Source: Bradyrhizobium sp. CCGE-LA001 (GTDB taxonomy: Bacteria > Pseudomonadota > Alphaproteobacteria > Rhizobiales > Xanthobacteraceae). From it: a stretch of 64,000 bases of DNA. The stretch spans positions 2,039,501 through 2,103,500 of the forward strand of contig NZ_CP013949.1 of NCBI RefSeq assembly GCF_000296215.2. Reading direction: 5' to 3'. Below, piece after piece: positions 50,788 to 59,894 of the stretch. Under the pieces are notes generated by a model. It worked only from the letters and a program-made list of their open reading frames with translations, did no database searches and had not been told where the DNA came from. Numbering within the stretch: the first letter of the stretch is position 1; every line of letters begins with the position of its first letter. Both the position numbers and the translations under genes were made by a program.

Positions 50788-51891
50788 ATGTTTTACTGGC
50801 TGATCGAGCTCTCCAACACAATTCCGGGCTTCGGTGCGTTTCGCACGTTCCTGAACGTCTTCCGCTACATCACCTTCCGCACCGGCGGCGCCGTCGTCAC
50901 CGGCGCGCTGTTCGTGTTCCTGTTCGGGCCCTGGATCATCGATCATCTGCGTATCCGGCAGGGCAAGGGCCAGCCGATTCGCACCGACGGTCCGCAATCG
51001 CACCTCGCCAAGAAGGGCACGCCCACTATGGGCGGCTTGATGATCCTGTCCGGCCTCACCGTCGGCACCGTGCTGTGGGCCAACCCGCTCAACCCCTATG
51101 TCTGGATCGTGCTGGCGGTGACGCTCGGCTTCGGCTTCGTCGGTTTCTATGACGACTACCTCAAGGTGACCAAGCAGACCACGACCGGGTTCGGCAGCAA
51201 GCTTCGCCTGCTGATCGAGGCGGTGATCGCGCTGGTCGCCTGCTACGCCCTGGTGCGGCTGAACCGCGATCCCGCCTCGACCGCGCTGACGGTTCCATTC
51301 CTGAAGGACACGGTACTGCATTTCGGCTGGTTCTTCGTCGTCTTTGGCGCCTTCGTCATCGTCGGCGCCGGCAATGCCGTGAACCTCACCGATGGCCTCG
51401 ACGGCCTCGCCATCGTCCCCGTGATGATCGCCACCGCGAGCTTTGCGATGATCGCCTATCTCGCCGGCAACGCGGTCTTCGCCGAATATCTCCAGATCAA
51501 ATATGTCGCGGGCACCGGCGAGCTCGCGGTGCTCTGCGGTGCACTCTTGGGCGCAGGCCTCGGCTTCCTCTGGTTCAACGCGCCGCCGGCCTCGATCTTC
51601 ATGGGCGATACCGGCTCGCTCGCGCTCGGCGGAATGCTCGGCGCCATCGCGGTCGCGGTGAAGCACGAGATCGTGCTCGCGGTCATCGGCGGCCTGTTCG
51701 TGCTGGAGGCGGTCTCCGTCATCGTGCAGGTGGTGTCGTTCAAGCTCACGGGCAAGCGCATCTTCCGCATGGCGCCGATCCATCACCATTTCGAGCAGCT
51801 CGGCTGGACCGAGCCGCAGATCGTAATCCGCTTCTGGATCATCTCGGTGATGCTGGCGCTTGCCGGCCTGTCGACGCTGAAGCTGCGGTGA
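50788..51891 (+). CDS. mraY: Phospho-MurNAc-pentapeptide translocase MraY
   Basis: A 367-residue membrane enzyme that transfers phospho-MurNAc-pentapeptide to undecaprenyl phosphate to give lipid I. About ten TM helices are present. Catalytic segments are KKGTPTMGGL, GFYDDYLKVTKQTTTG with the Asp pair, NLTDGLDGLA, SIFMGDTGSLALGG and APIHHHFEQLGW. The next gene murD starts 7 bp after its stop. Confidence 0.97.
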   Translation: MFYWLIELSNTIPGFGAFRTFLNVFRYITFRTGGAVVTGALFVFLFGPWIIDHLRIRQGKGQPIRTDGPQSHLAKKGTPTMGGLMILSGLTVGTVLWANPLNPYVWIVLAVTLGFGFVGFYDDYLKVTKQTTTGFGSKLRLLIEAVIALVACYALVRLNRDPASTALTVPFLKDTVLHFGWFFVVFGAFVIVGAGNAVNLTDGLDGLAIVPVMIATASFAMIAYLAGNAVFAEYLQIKYVAGTGELAVLCGALLGAGLGFLWFNAPPASIFMGDTGSLALGGMLGAIAVAVKHEIVLAVIGGLFVLEAVSVIVQVVSFKLTGKRIFRMAPIHHHFEQLGWTEPQIVIRFWIISVMLALAGLSTLKLR

Positions 51892-51898
51892 TCGATCG

Positions 51899-53299
51899 AT
51901 GATCCCCGTCACGTCCTTCGCCGGCAAAACCGTCGCGGTGTTCGGTCTCGGCGGCTCGGGCCTCGCCTCCTGCCACGCGCTCAAAGCCGGTGGCGCCGAG
52001 GTGATCGCGGCCGACGATAATGCTGACAACGTCACCAAGGCCGCGCAGGCCGGTTTCATCACCGCGGATTTGCGCAATCTCACCTGGACGAATTTCGCCG
52101 CCCTCGTGCTCGCGCCCGGCGTGCCGCTGACCCATCCGATGCCGCATTGGAGCGTGCTGAAGGCGCGCGAAGCGGGGGTCGAAGTAATCGGCGACATCGA
52201 GCTGTTCTGTCGCGAGCGGCGCCGCCACGCACCGGATGCGCCATTCGTCGCCATCACCGGCACCAACGGCAAGTCGACCACGACGGCCCTGATCGCGCAC
52301 CTGACCAAGGTCGCCGGCTACGACACCCAGATGGGCGGTAACATCGGCACCGCGATCCTGTCGCTGGAGCCGCCGCGCATGGGCCGCGTCCACGTCATCG
52401 AGATGTCGTCCTATCAGATCGATCTCACCCCCTCGCTCGATCCCTCCGTCGGCATTTTGCTCAACGTCAGCGAAGATCACATCGACCGCCATGGCACGAT
52501 CGCGCACTACGCCGCGGTGAAGGAGCGGCTCGTCGCCGGCGTGCAGGCGGGCGGCACCGCGATCGTCGGCGTCGACGACGGGTTTTGCCGCGACATCGCG
52601 GATCGGCTCGACCGTGCCGGCAAGAACGTGGATCGCATCTCGGTGAAGAATCCGCTGGCGAGCGGCATTCATGTCGAGCATGGCAATATCGTGCGTGCAT
52701 CGGGTGGGGCCCGCACCGAAGTCGCCGAACTCGCTGGCATCGGATCATTGCGCGGCCTGCACAACGCTCAGAACGCGGCGGCGGCATCTGCCGCGGCGCT
52801 GGCGCTGGGCATCAGCCTCGATGTGCTCCAGAGCGGCCTGCGCAGCTTTCCAGGCCTTGCGCACCGCATGGAGCAGGTCGGACGCCGCGGCAACGTGCTG
52901 TTCGTCAACGATTCCAAAGGCACCAACGCGGACGCCACCGCGCACGCGCTGTCGTCCTTTTCGGACATCTTCTGGATCGCCGGCGGCAAGCCGAAGGCGG
53001 GCGGCATCACTGGCCTGACCGGCTTCTTCCCACGCATCCGCAAGGCCTATCTGATCGGCGAGGCCGCGCAGGAATTTTCGGGTACGCTGGGCACGCAGGT
53101 GGCGCACGAGATCAGCCAGACCCTCGATGTCGCCGTCGATCACGCTGCACGCGATGCGGAAGCCGCGGGCCTCACCGATGCCGTCGTGCTGCTGTCGCCC
53201 GCCTGCGCCTCCTTCGACCAGTACCGCAACTTCGAAATCCGCGGCACCAAGTTCCGCGAGCTGGTGCAGGCGTTGCCGGGCGTGAAACCGGTGGTGTGA
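51899..53299 (+). CDS. murD: UDP-MurNAc-L-Ala:D-Glu ligase MurD
   Basis: A 466-residue Mur ligase that adds D-glutamate. The N-terminal Rossmann domain begins KTVAVFGLGGSGLASCHAL, the ATP motif is ITGTNGKSTTTALIAHLT, and the C-terminal domain has VNDSKGTNADATAHALSSF. It ends ALPGVKPVV. A palindromic repeat begins 8 bp after the stop, so the ftsW gene is separated by 197 bp and may have its own promoter. Confidence 0.96.
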   Translation: MIPVTSFAGKTVAVFGLGGSGLASCHALKAGGAEVIAADDNADNVTKAAQAGFITADLRNLTWTNFAALVLAPGVPLTHPMPHWSVLKAREAGVEVIGDIELFCRERRRHAPDAPFVAITGTNGKSTTTALIAHLTKVAGYDTQMGGNIGTAILSLEPPRMGRVHVIEMSSYQIDLTPSLDPSVGILLNVSEDHIDRHGTIAHYAAVKERLVAGVQAGGTAIVGVDDGFCRDIADRLDRAGKNVDRISVKNPLASGIHVEHGNIVRASGGARTEVAELAGIGSLRGLHNAQNAAAASAAALALGISLDVLQSGLRSFPGLAHRMEQVGRRGNVLFVNDSKGTNADATAHALSSFSDIFWIAGGKPKAGGITGLTGFFPRIRKAYLIGEAAQEFSGTLGTQVAHEISQTLDVAVDHAARDAEAAGLTDAVVLLSPACASFDQYRNFEIRGTKFRELVQALPGVKPVV

Positions 53300-53306
53300 C
53301 GCCCTC

Positions 53307-53410
53307 TCGTGTCCCGGACGCGCGTAGCGCGAGCCGGGATCCAGAAGCCGCGGTGGGCCCCGGCTCTGCAGCGCACCGCAAGAGCGCTGCGCTGCGTCCG
53401 GGGCACGAGA
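53307..53410. repeat. Dispersed palindromic repeat (family B) between murD and ftsW
   Basis: Starts TCGTGTCCCGGACGCGCG, contains GAGCCGGGATCCAGAAG and GGGCCCCGGCTCTGC, and ends GCGTCCGGGGCACGAGA. It is an imperfect inverted repeat within the dcw cluster. Confidence 0.75.
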
Positions 53411-53433
53411 CTCTTGAAAACTTGAACGATTCA

Positions 53434-53450
53434 TTAACCCTGCGGTAACC
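53434..53450. promoter_or_regulatory. CtrA-like site upstream of ftsW
   Basis: TTAA at 53434-53437, seven bases, then GTAA at 53445-53448 followed by CC. This is one mismatch from the CtrA consensus TTAA-N7-TTAA of alphaproteobacteria. It lies 47 bp before the ftsW ATG, downstream of the repeat. Binding is only inferred. Confidence 0.35.
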
Positions 53451-53496
53451 AACCTCGGCGACCAATGGACGGACCTCTGTCCGAAAGCGGCCGCCC

Positions 53497-54648
53497 ATGC
53501 TCTCCCGTGAAGAACGCACCCCCTTTTCCGAATGGTGGTGGACCGTCGACAAGCCGCTGATGGGCGCCATCCTGGGGCTGATGCTGACCGGCGTGATCCT
53601 GTCGCTGGCGGCGAGCCCGCCGGTTGCGACCCGGATCGGGCTCGATCCCTTCCATTTCTTCAGCCGCCATGTGCTGTTCTTGTTGCCGTCCTGCATCGTG
53701 CTGCTCGGGGTCTCCTTCCTGTCGCCGCGCGCGATCCGCCGCTCGGCCCTGATCATCTTCGCAGCGAGCATCATCCTGATCGTGCTCACTCTCGCCATCG
53801 GCCCGGAGGTGAAGGGCTCGCGGCGCTGGATCACGCTGCTCGGCGTCAACATCCAGGCCTCCGAAATCGCAAAACCGTCCTTCGTCGTTATCGCCGCCTG
53901 GCTGTTCGCGGAATCGACCAAGCGGCCGGAGATGCCGGCGACCTCGATGGCCGTGGCGCTGCTCCTGATGCTGGTGGCCCTGCTGGTGATGGAGCCGGAC
54001 TTCGGCCAGACCATGCTGATCCTGATGGTGTGGGGCTCGCTGTTCTTCATCGCGGGCATGCGCATGATCTGGGTGTTCGGTCTCGCAGGCCTCGGCGCGG
54101 CCGGCCTGTTCAGCGCCTATCTGTTCGTTCCGCACGTCGCAGGCCGCATCAAGCGCTTCATGAACCCGGCCTCGGGCGACACCTTCCAGGTCGATACTGC
54201 CATGGAGGCCTTCTACAATGGCGGCTGGTTTGGCCTCGGACCGGGCGAGGGAATTGCAAAACGCAGCCTGCCGGACAGCCATACCGACTTCGTGTTCGCG
54301 GTCGCGGCCGAAGAGTTCGGCATCATCCTGTGCCTGGCCATGCTGGCGCTGTTCACCTTCGTCGTGATGCGCACGCTGTCGCGCGCCTATGCCAATGAGG
54401 ACATGTTCTCGCGCTTCGCCGCCTCCGGCCTTGCGATCCTGTTCGGCGTGCAGGCGGCGATCAACATGTCTGTCAACCTCCAGCTCATCCCCGCCAAGGG
54501 CATGACGCTGCCGTTCATTTCCTATGGTGGCTCCTCGATCGTGTCGTTGGCCTATGGCGTTGGCATGATGCTGGCCCTGACGCGGCTGCGCCCGCGCACG
54601 GAGGTCGAGGCGAGCGGCCACGCCGAGGCGATGCGCAGTTACGCGTGA
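53497..54648 (+). CDS. ftsW: Lipid II polymerase / septal SEDS glycosyltransferase FtsW
   Basis: A 383-residue SEDS protein with ten TM helices that polymerises lipid II at the septum with FtsI. Landmarks are SRRWITLLGVNIQASEIAKP, GMRMIWVFGLAGLGAAG, FYNGGWFGLGPGEG, LPDSHTDFVFAVAAEEFG and the C-terminal TLPFISYGGSSIVSLAYGVG. It has its own upstream region between two palindromic repeats. Confidence 0.96.
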   Translation: MLSREERTPFSEWWWTVDKPLMGAILGLMLTGVILSLAASPPVATRIGLDPFHFFSRHVLFLLPSCIVLLGVSFLSPRAIRRSALIIFAASIILIVLTLAIGPEVKGSRRWITLLGVNIQASEIAKPSFVVIAAWLFAESTKRPEMPATSMAVALLLMLVALLVMEPDFGQTMLILMVWGSLFFIAGMRMIWVFGLAGLGAAGLFSAYLFVPHVAGRIKRFMNPASGDTFQVDTAMEAFYNGGWFGLGPGEGIAKRSLPDSHTDFVFAVAAEEFGIILCLAMLALFTFVVMRTLSRAYANEDMFSRFAASGLAILFGVQAAINMSVNLQLIPAKGMTLPFISYGGSSIVSLAYGVGMMLALTRLRPRTEVEASGHAEAMRSYA

Positions 54649-54654
54649 GATGTC

Positions 54655-54779
54655 TCGTGTCCCGGACAAGCGCAGCGAAGCGGAGCGCAGAGCCGGGACC
54701 CAGAATGCCGCAATCTTGGGCCCCGGTTCAGCAGCCACGCTGTGAACGACAGCGCGCTGCGCTGCGCCCGGGGCACGCA
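54655..54779. repeat. Dispersed palindromic repeat (family B) between ftsW and murG
   Basis: Starts TCGTGTCCCGGACAAGCGCA and ends GCGCCCGGGGCACGC, with arms CAGAGCCGGGACCCA and TGGGCCCCGGTTCAG. It begins 7 bp after the ftsW stop. Confidence 0.75.
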
Positions 54780-54829
54780 CGGTGGAGCCGGCTCGCAATG
54801 CCGAGCAAGTCCCTGTAGAACCCCACGTC

Positions 54830-55930
54830 ATGGACACGTCCCCCTTGATTCTTCTCGCCGCGGGCGGCACCGGCGGCCATCTGTTTCCGGCCGAGGCGCT
54901 TGGCGTCGAATTGATCCGGCGCGGCTTTCGCGTCCGCCTCGTCACCGACGAGCGCGCGCTGCGCTATAGCGGACTATTCAGCAAGGACATGATCGACGTC
55001 GTCAGGAGCGAGACTGCGCGCGGCCGCAATCCGCTCCAGCTTGCCTATGCCGGCCTCACGCTCGCCGCCGGCACGCTCTCGGCCTACGTCCTGATCAGGC
55101 GGTTGAAGCCTGTGGCCGTCGTCGGCTTCGGCGGCTATCCGACGCTGCCGCCGCTGGTCGCGGCGAAATTCGCCGGCGTGCCCGGGATTATTCACGACGC
55201 CAATGCCGTGCTCGGGCGCGCCAACCGGTTCCTGTCGAGCCGCGTCCGCGCCATCGCGACGTCCTTGCCCGGCGTGCTCGACCGCGATCCGGCGCTGGCG
55301 GCGAAGACCACGACCGTCGGCACGCCGATGCGGCCGGCGATCCTCGCAGCCGCTGCGGTGAATTACGTTGCACCCGACGCGAACGGTCCGCTGCGGCTGC
55401 TCGTGGTCGGCGGCAGCCAGGGCGCGCGCATCATGGCCGACATCGTGCCCGGCGCGATCGAGCGGCTCGAGCCGGCGCTATGGGGCCGCCTCATCCTCAC
55501 CCAGCAGGTGCGCGAGGAGGACATGAGCCGCGTGCGCGCGGTCTATGACAAGCTCAAGATCAAGGCCGAGCTCGCACCCTTCTTCACGGATTTGCCGGCG
55601 CGGCTCGCCTCCAATCATCTCGTGGTGTCGCGCTCCGGCGCGGGCACCGTCGCCGAGCTCGCCGCGATCGGCCGGCCCTCGATCCTGGTGCCGCTGCCCG
55701 GCTCGATCGATCAGGACCAGTTCGCCAATGCAGGCGTGCTGGCCAAGGTCGACGGCGCCATCCGCGTCCCGCAGACCGAGTTCACCTCCGATCGTCTCGC
55801 CTCGGAAATCTCCGCATTCGCCGCCGAGCCCGCGCGCCTCGCCCGCATGGCCGAAGCCGCCCGCGGCGCCGGCCGGCTCGATGCGGCCGAGCGGCTGGCC
55901 GATCTCGTGGTGAAAGTCGCGGGAATCTGA
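54830..55930 (+). CDS. murG: Lipid II synthase MurG (UDP-GlcNAc transferase)
   Basis: A 366-residue peripheral inner-membrane enzyme that adds GlcNAc to lipid I. Motifs are LAAGGTGGHLFPAEALG, VVGFGGYPTLPPLVAAK, IIHDANAVLGRANRFLS, LLVVGGSQGARIMADI, VVSRSGAGTVAELAAIGRP and DQFANAGVLAKVDGAI. Start 54830 matches family length; an earlier GTG at 54782 lies within the repeat edge. The Shine-Dalgarno is weak. It is followed by a family A repeat before murC. Confidence 0.96.
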   Translation: MDTSPLILLAAGGTGGHLFPAEALGVELIRRGFRVRLVTDERALRYSGLFSKDMIDVVRSETARGRNPLQLAYAGLTLAAGTLSAYVLIRRLKPVAVVGFGGYPTLPPLVAAKFAGVPGIIHDANAVLGRANRFLSSRVRAIATSLPGVLDRDPALAAKTTTVGTPMRPAILAAAAVNYVAPDANGPLRLLVVGGSQGARIMADIVPGAIERLEPALWGRLILTQQVREEDMSRVRAVYDKLKIKAELAPFFTDLPARLASNHLVVSRSGAGTVAELAAIGRPSILVPLPGSIDQDQFANAGVLAKVDGAIRVPQTEFTSDRLASEISAFAAEPARLARMAEAARGAGRLDAAERLADLVVKVAGI

Positions 55931-55966
55931 CGGCTGTTCCGCCCCAGATGGCCAAAAAAGCCCCTT

Positions 55967-56065
55967 GTCATGCCCCACGAAAGGGGGGCATCCAGTATCC
56001 GACGCAGCTGATTTGAATCTCTGGCGTCGCGGAGTACTGGATCGTCCGCCGTCGCGGACGATGAC
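55967..56065. repeat. Dispersed palindromic repeat (family A) between murG and murC
   Basis: Starts GTCATGCCCCACGAAAGGGG GGCATCCAGTA and ends GGAGTACTGGATCGTCCGCC then GTCGCGGACGATGAC. It shares the GGGG-CATCCAGTA / TACTGGATCG arms with the copy at 756-856. Confidence 0.8.
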
Positions 56066-56079
56066 CCCGAGGAAACCAC

Positions 56080-57483
56080 ATGAGACTGCCGCGCGAGATC
56101 GGACCCATCCACTTCGTCGGGATCGGCGGGATCGGCATGAGCGGCATCGCCGAGGTGCTGGTCAATCTCGGCTATGCCGTGCAGGGCTCGGACGCCTCCG
56201 ACAATTACAATCTCGACCGTCTGCGCAAGAAGGGTGCGAAGGTCTCGGTCGGCCACAAGGCGGAGAACGTCGATGGCGCCGAAGTCGTCGTCGTCTCCAC
56301 CGCGATCAAGCGCGACAATCCGGAATTGATGGCGGCGCGCGAGCGCCGCATTCCCGTGGTGCGGCGGGCCGAGATGCTGGCCGAGCTGATGCGGCTGAAG
56401 AGCTGCGTCGCCATCGCCGGCACCCACGGCAAGACCACGACCACCACGATGGTCGCAACGCTGCTCGATGCCGGCGGCCTCGACCCGACCGTCATCAATG
56501 GCGGTATCATCAACGCCTACGGCTCCAACGCGCGGCTGGGAGCCGGCGACTGGATGGTGGTGGAGGCCGACGAGAGCGACGGCACGTTCCTGAAGCTGCC
56601 GACCGATGTCGCGATCGTCACCAATGTCGATCCCGAGCATCTCGATCACTTCAAGACCTTCGACGCCGTGCAGGACGCGTTCTGCCATTTCGTCGAGAAC
56701 CTGCCGTTCTACGGCTTCGCCGTGATGTGCATCGATCATCCCGTTGTGCAGAGCCTCGTCGGCAGGATCGAGGATCGGCGCATCATCACCTACGGCGAGA
56801 ACCCGCAGGCCGATGCGCGGCTGGTCGATCTCACCGCGGGCGGCGGCGGCTCGAAGTTCAAGGTGGTGATCCGAGACCGCAAGAGCGGAGCCGTGCACGA
56901 GATCGCCGACCTCGCGCTGCCGATGCCGGGCCGGCACAACGCCTCGAACGCGACGGCGGCGATCGCGGTCGCGCACGAGCTCGGCGTGTCGGACGAGGCG
57001 ATCCGAAAAGCGATGGCCGGCTTCGGCGGCGTCAAGCGGCGCTTCACCAAGACTGGCGAATGGAACGGCGTCACCGTGATCGACGATTACGGTCATCATC
57101 CCGTCGAGATCGCCGCGGTGCTGAAGGCGGCGCGCGATTCCTATACCGGCAAGGTGATCGCCGTGGTGCAGCCGCACCGCTACACCCGCCTGCAATCGCT
57201 GTTCGAGGAGTTCTGCACCTGCTTCAACGATGCCGACGCGGTGGTGGTCGCCGACGTCTATGCCGCCGGCGAAGCGCCGATCGAGGGCATCGATCGCGAT
57301 CATTTCGTCATGGGTCTGCGCGCCCATGGCCACCGTGAGGTGATCCCGCTGCCGGCAGCCTCGGAGCTTGCGGGCATCGTCCAGGGGGTGGCAAAGCCGG
57401 GCGATCTCGTCGTGTGCTTGGGGGCCGGCAACATCACGCAATGGGCGTACGCCTTGCCGGATCAATTGAAGGCGCTGGGGTAG
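56080..57483 (+). CDS. murC: UDP-MurNAc:L-Ala ligase MurC
   Basis: A 467-residue enzyme that starts the stem peptide by attaching L-alanine. Features: HFVGIGGIGMSGIAEVLVNL at the N-terminus, ATP motif IAGTHGKTTTTTMVATLLD, VVEADESDGTFLKL, and VIDDYGHHPVEIAAVLKAAR in the C-terminal domain. The murB GTG follows 4 bp after its stop. Confidence 0.97.
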   Translation: MRLPREIGPIHFVGIGGIGMSGIAEVLVNLGYAVQGSDASDNYNLDRLRKKGAKVSVGHKAENVDGAEVVVVSTAIKRDNPELMAARERRIPVVRRAEMLAELMRLKSCVAIAGTHGKTTTTTMVATLLDAGGLDPTVINGGIINAYGSNARLGAGDWMVVEADESDGTFLKLPTDVAIVTNVDPEHLDHFKTFDAVQDAFCHFVENLPFYGFAVMCIDHPVVQSLVGRIEDRRIITYGENPQADARLVDLTAGGGGSKFKVVIRDRKSGAVHEIADLALPMPGRHNASNATAAIAVAHELGVSDEAIRKAMAGFGGVKRRFTKTGEWNGVTVIDDYGHHPVEIAAVLKAARDSYTGKVIAVVQPHRYTRLQSLFEEFCTCFNDADAVVVADVYAAGEAPIEGIDRDHFVMGLRAHGHREVIPLPAASELAGIVQGVAKPGDLVVCLGAGNITQWAYALPDQLKALG

Positions 57484-57487
57484 GGCG

Positions 57488-58405
57488 GTGGGTTTTCCCG
57501 ACATCACGCCTGACCTCAAAGCCGCGATGCCCGAGCTTCGCGGCCGGCTGCTCGCCAACCAGTCGCTGGCCGAGCTCACCTGGTTTCGCGTCGGCGGCCC
57601 GGCGCAGGTGCTGTTCACGCCCGCGGACGAGGACGATCTCGCCTATTTCCTCGCGCATCTTGCGCCCGACATCCCGGTCTACGTCGTCGGCGTCGGCTCC
57701 AACCTCATCGTGCGCGACGGCGGGATTGCAGGCGTGGTGATCCGCCTTGCGCCGCGCGCCTTCGGCGAGGCGACCGCGAACGGTGATGTGGTCACTGCCG
57801 GCGCGGCGGCGCTCGACAAGCGCGTGGCGGAAGTTGCGGCCGCCGCCAATATCGGCGGGCTCGAATTCTACTTCGGCATTCCCGGCACGATCGGCGGCGC
57901 GCTGCGCATGAATGCGGGCGCCAATGGCGGTGAGACCAAGGACGTGCTGATCGAGGCGCGGGGCGTCGGGCGCGACGGCAGCAAGCACGTCTTCTCCAAC
58001 GCCGACATGAAGTTCGTCTACCGCAATAGCGGCGTCGATCCCTCCATCATCTTCACCTCCGCGCGCTTTCGCGGCGAGATCCGGGACGCGGACGCGATCC
58101 GCGCGCGGATGGCGGAGGTTCAGAGCCACCGCGAGACCGCCCAGCCGATCCGCGAGAAGACCGGCGGCTCGACCTTCAAGAATCCGCCCGGCCATTCCGC
58201 CTGGAAGCTGGTCGACGCCGCCGGCTGCCGCGGCCTGCGCATCGGCGGCGCGCAGGTCTCGGAAATGCACTGCAATTTCCTGATCAACACGGGCGATGCT
58301 ACCGCGCACGACATCGAGATGCTGGGCGAGACCGTGCGCGAGCGCGTGAAGGCGAATTCCGGAATTGAGCTACACTGGGAAATCAAGCGGATCGGGGTTT
58401 CATGA
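57488..58405 (+). CDS. murB: UDP-N-acetylenolpyruvoylglucosamine reductase MurB
   Basis: A 305-residue FAD enzyme that reduces enolpyruvyl-UDP-GlcNAc to UDP-MurNAc. The start is GTG at 57488. Seen are TWFRVGGPAQVLFTPADEDD, the FAD-binding VVGVGSNLIVRDGGIAGVVI, FGIPGTIGGALRMNAGANGG, the catalytic Ser in KFVYRNSGV, SGGSTFKNP-like TGGSTFKNPPGHSAW, and the terminal Glu region IELHWEIKRIG. A family D repeat then follows before ddl. Confidence 0.96.
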   Translation: MGFPDITPDLKAAMPELRGRLLANQSLAELTWFRVGGPAQVLFTPADEDDLAYFLAHLAPDIPVYVVGVGSNLIVRDGGIAGVVIRLAPRAFGEATANGDVVTAGAAALDKRVAEVAAAANIGGLEFYFGIPGTIGGALRMNAGANGGETKDVLIEARGVGRDGSKHVFSNADMKFVYRNSGVDPSIIFTSARFRGEIRDADAIRARMAEVQSHRETAQPIREKTGGSTFKNPPGHSAWKLVDAAGCRGLRIGGAQVSEMHCNFLINTGDATAHDIEMLGETVRERVKANSGIELHWEIKRIGVS

Positions 58406-58410
58406 TTCCC

Positions 58411-58531
58411 GTCATTCCGGAATGCGCCGATAGGCGCAGGCTTGGAATCCATAACCCCAGGCTGTGGTTATGGATTCTCAGATGCGCAATTGCGCATCGC
58501 AGCTCGCGACTTCGTCGCGCCCCGGAATGAC
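58411..58531. repeat. Dispersed palindromic repeat (family D) between murB and ddl
   Basis: Begins GTCATTCCGGAATGCGCCGA, contains an inner inverted pair GGAATCCATAACCC / GGGTTATGGATTC-like arms, and ends CGCGCCCCGGAATGAC. A relative is at 40773-40813. Confidence 0.7.
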
Positions 58532-58552
58532 GAACGAGAGAGATTGCGGACT

Positions 58553-59545
58553 ATGAACATGCGCATCACCATCCTCTTCGGCGGCTCCAACCGGGAACGT
58601 CTGGTTTCCGTCGCCTCGGCTCAGGCGCTGCATCAGGCACTGCCCGAGGCCGATCTGTGGTGGTGGGACGTCGAGGACAAGGTGCATGTGGTGCAGTCGA
58701 AGCAACTGCTCGACCATGCCCGTCCGTTCGAGGACGAGTTCAAGCCAGGTACGCGTGGCATTCCGCTGGAGCAGGCACTCGACCAAGCCAAGGCGGAAGG
58801 CCGCGTGCTGGTGCTCGGCCTGCATGGCGGGCGCGCCGAGAACGGCGAATTGCAGGTGATGTGCGAGGTCCGCGGGGTGCCGTTCACCGGCTCCGGCTCG
58901 GCATCCTCGCATCTTGCCTTTGACAAAATCGCGGCCAAGCATTTTGCCGCCCTCGGCGGCGTGACACCGCCGGAAAATGTTGCGCTCGACAAGATCGACG
59001 AAGCCTTCGCCGAGTATGGCAGGCTGATCGCAAAGCCGGCGCGCGACGGATCGAGCTACGGCCTCATCTTCGTCAATGCCAAGCAGGATCTCGTCGCCGT
59101 GCGCAATGCCGCCAAGCACGAGGAGTACGTGATCGAGCCCTACATCGCCGGCGTCGAGGCGACCTGCGGCGTGCTGGAGCGCACCGACGGCTCGATCATC
59201 GCGCTGCCGCCGATCGAGATCATTCCCGGCGAGGGCAATTTCGACTACGCCGCAAAATATCTCCTGAAGTCGACCCAGGAGATCTGCCCCGGCCGCTTTG
59301 CGCCCGAGATCACGGCCGCGCTGAAGCAGCAGGCGATCGCGGCGCACCGCGCGATGTCCTGCACCGGCTATTCGCGGTCCGACTTCATTGTCTCGGACAA
59401 GGGCCTCGTCTATCTCGAAACCAACACGCTCCCCGGATTGACGAAGTCGTCGCTCTACCCAAAGGCGCTGAAGGCCGAAGGCATCGCGTTCGTCGACTTC
59501 CTGCGCGGTCTGATCGAGCTCGCCGAGCGGCGGGTGCGGAAATAA
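58553..59545 (+). CDS. ddl: D-alanine--D-alanine ligase
   Basis: A 330-residue ATP-grasp enzyme that makes D-Ala-D-Ala for MurF. It has ILFGGSNRERLVSVASAQAL (first-substrate Glu region), LGLHGGRAENGELQVMCEVR, AKPARDGSSYG, CTGYSRSDFIVSDKG, and YLETNTLPGLTKSSLYPKAL with the metal-binding Glu/Asn. The usual HG..GEDG..Q segment is HGGRAENGELQ here, a divergent form. The ATG at 58553 follows the repeat; a Met 2 codons later (58559) is also possible. Confidence 0.9.
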   Translation: MNMRITILFGGSNRERLVSVASAQALHQALPEADLWWWDVEDKVHVVQSKQLLDHARPFEDEFKPGTRGIPLEQALDQAKAEGRVLVLGLHGGRAENGELQVMCEVRGVPFTGSGSASSHLAFDKIAAKHFAALGGVTPPENVALDKIDEAFAEYGRLIAKPARDGSSYGLIFVNAKQDLVAVRNAAKHEEYVIEPYIAGVEATCGVLERTDGSIIALPPIEIIPGEGNFDYAAKYLLKSTQEICPGRFAPEITAALKQQAIAAHRAMSCTGYSRSDFIVSDKGLVYLETNTLPGLTKSSLYPKALKAEGIAFVDFLRGLIELAERRVRK

Positions 59546-59894
59546 TTAGGACTGGTTAACGGCCGGACGGCCGAAATGGCCCGGTTTGGGCACCAAAACC
59601 GGTAAAATGCCGGACATCGCGGCCTAAATGCCAGATTTCGCCGGGCAAAAAGCATCCCGCGTTAACGAATTTTACCTTTTGTTTACCAGGACGTCCGAAG
59701 GTTAACGCTGGCGGCGCATATGGCGTTTTGGCTGCCGGCGCGTGAGCTGTTTGCGGTGATGTCACCGCCAGCGAGCGTTTTGCAGGGGAGAGGCTTCATC
59801 TGCTGAAGACCAGCACCCGGCCCGGCAAGTCCCAGACGTCATGTTCGCCAGGTCCCGCGCGGTGTCGCGGACAAACTGTTGACGAGCTCGTGCA
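59546..59894. other. Intergenic region upstream of ftsQ
   Basis: This AT-richer stretch holds three GTTAAC motifs (about 59556, 59661 and 59702), runs such as TTTTACCTTTTGTTTACC near 59670-59688, and no ORF of note. One GTTAACGAATTTTACC is a poor CtrA-like site. A promoter for ftsQAZ is expected here, but no clear -35/-10 pair was found. The last 60 bp hold the leader before the ftsQ ATG. Confidence 0.55.

Noticed and set aside
50407..52308. A 633-codon minus-strand frame
   Set aside because: Antisense to murF, mraY and murD; no recognisable domain.
55711..57618. A 635-codon minus-strand frame
   Set aside because: Antisense to murG/murC, which are unambiguous.
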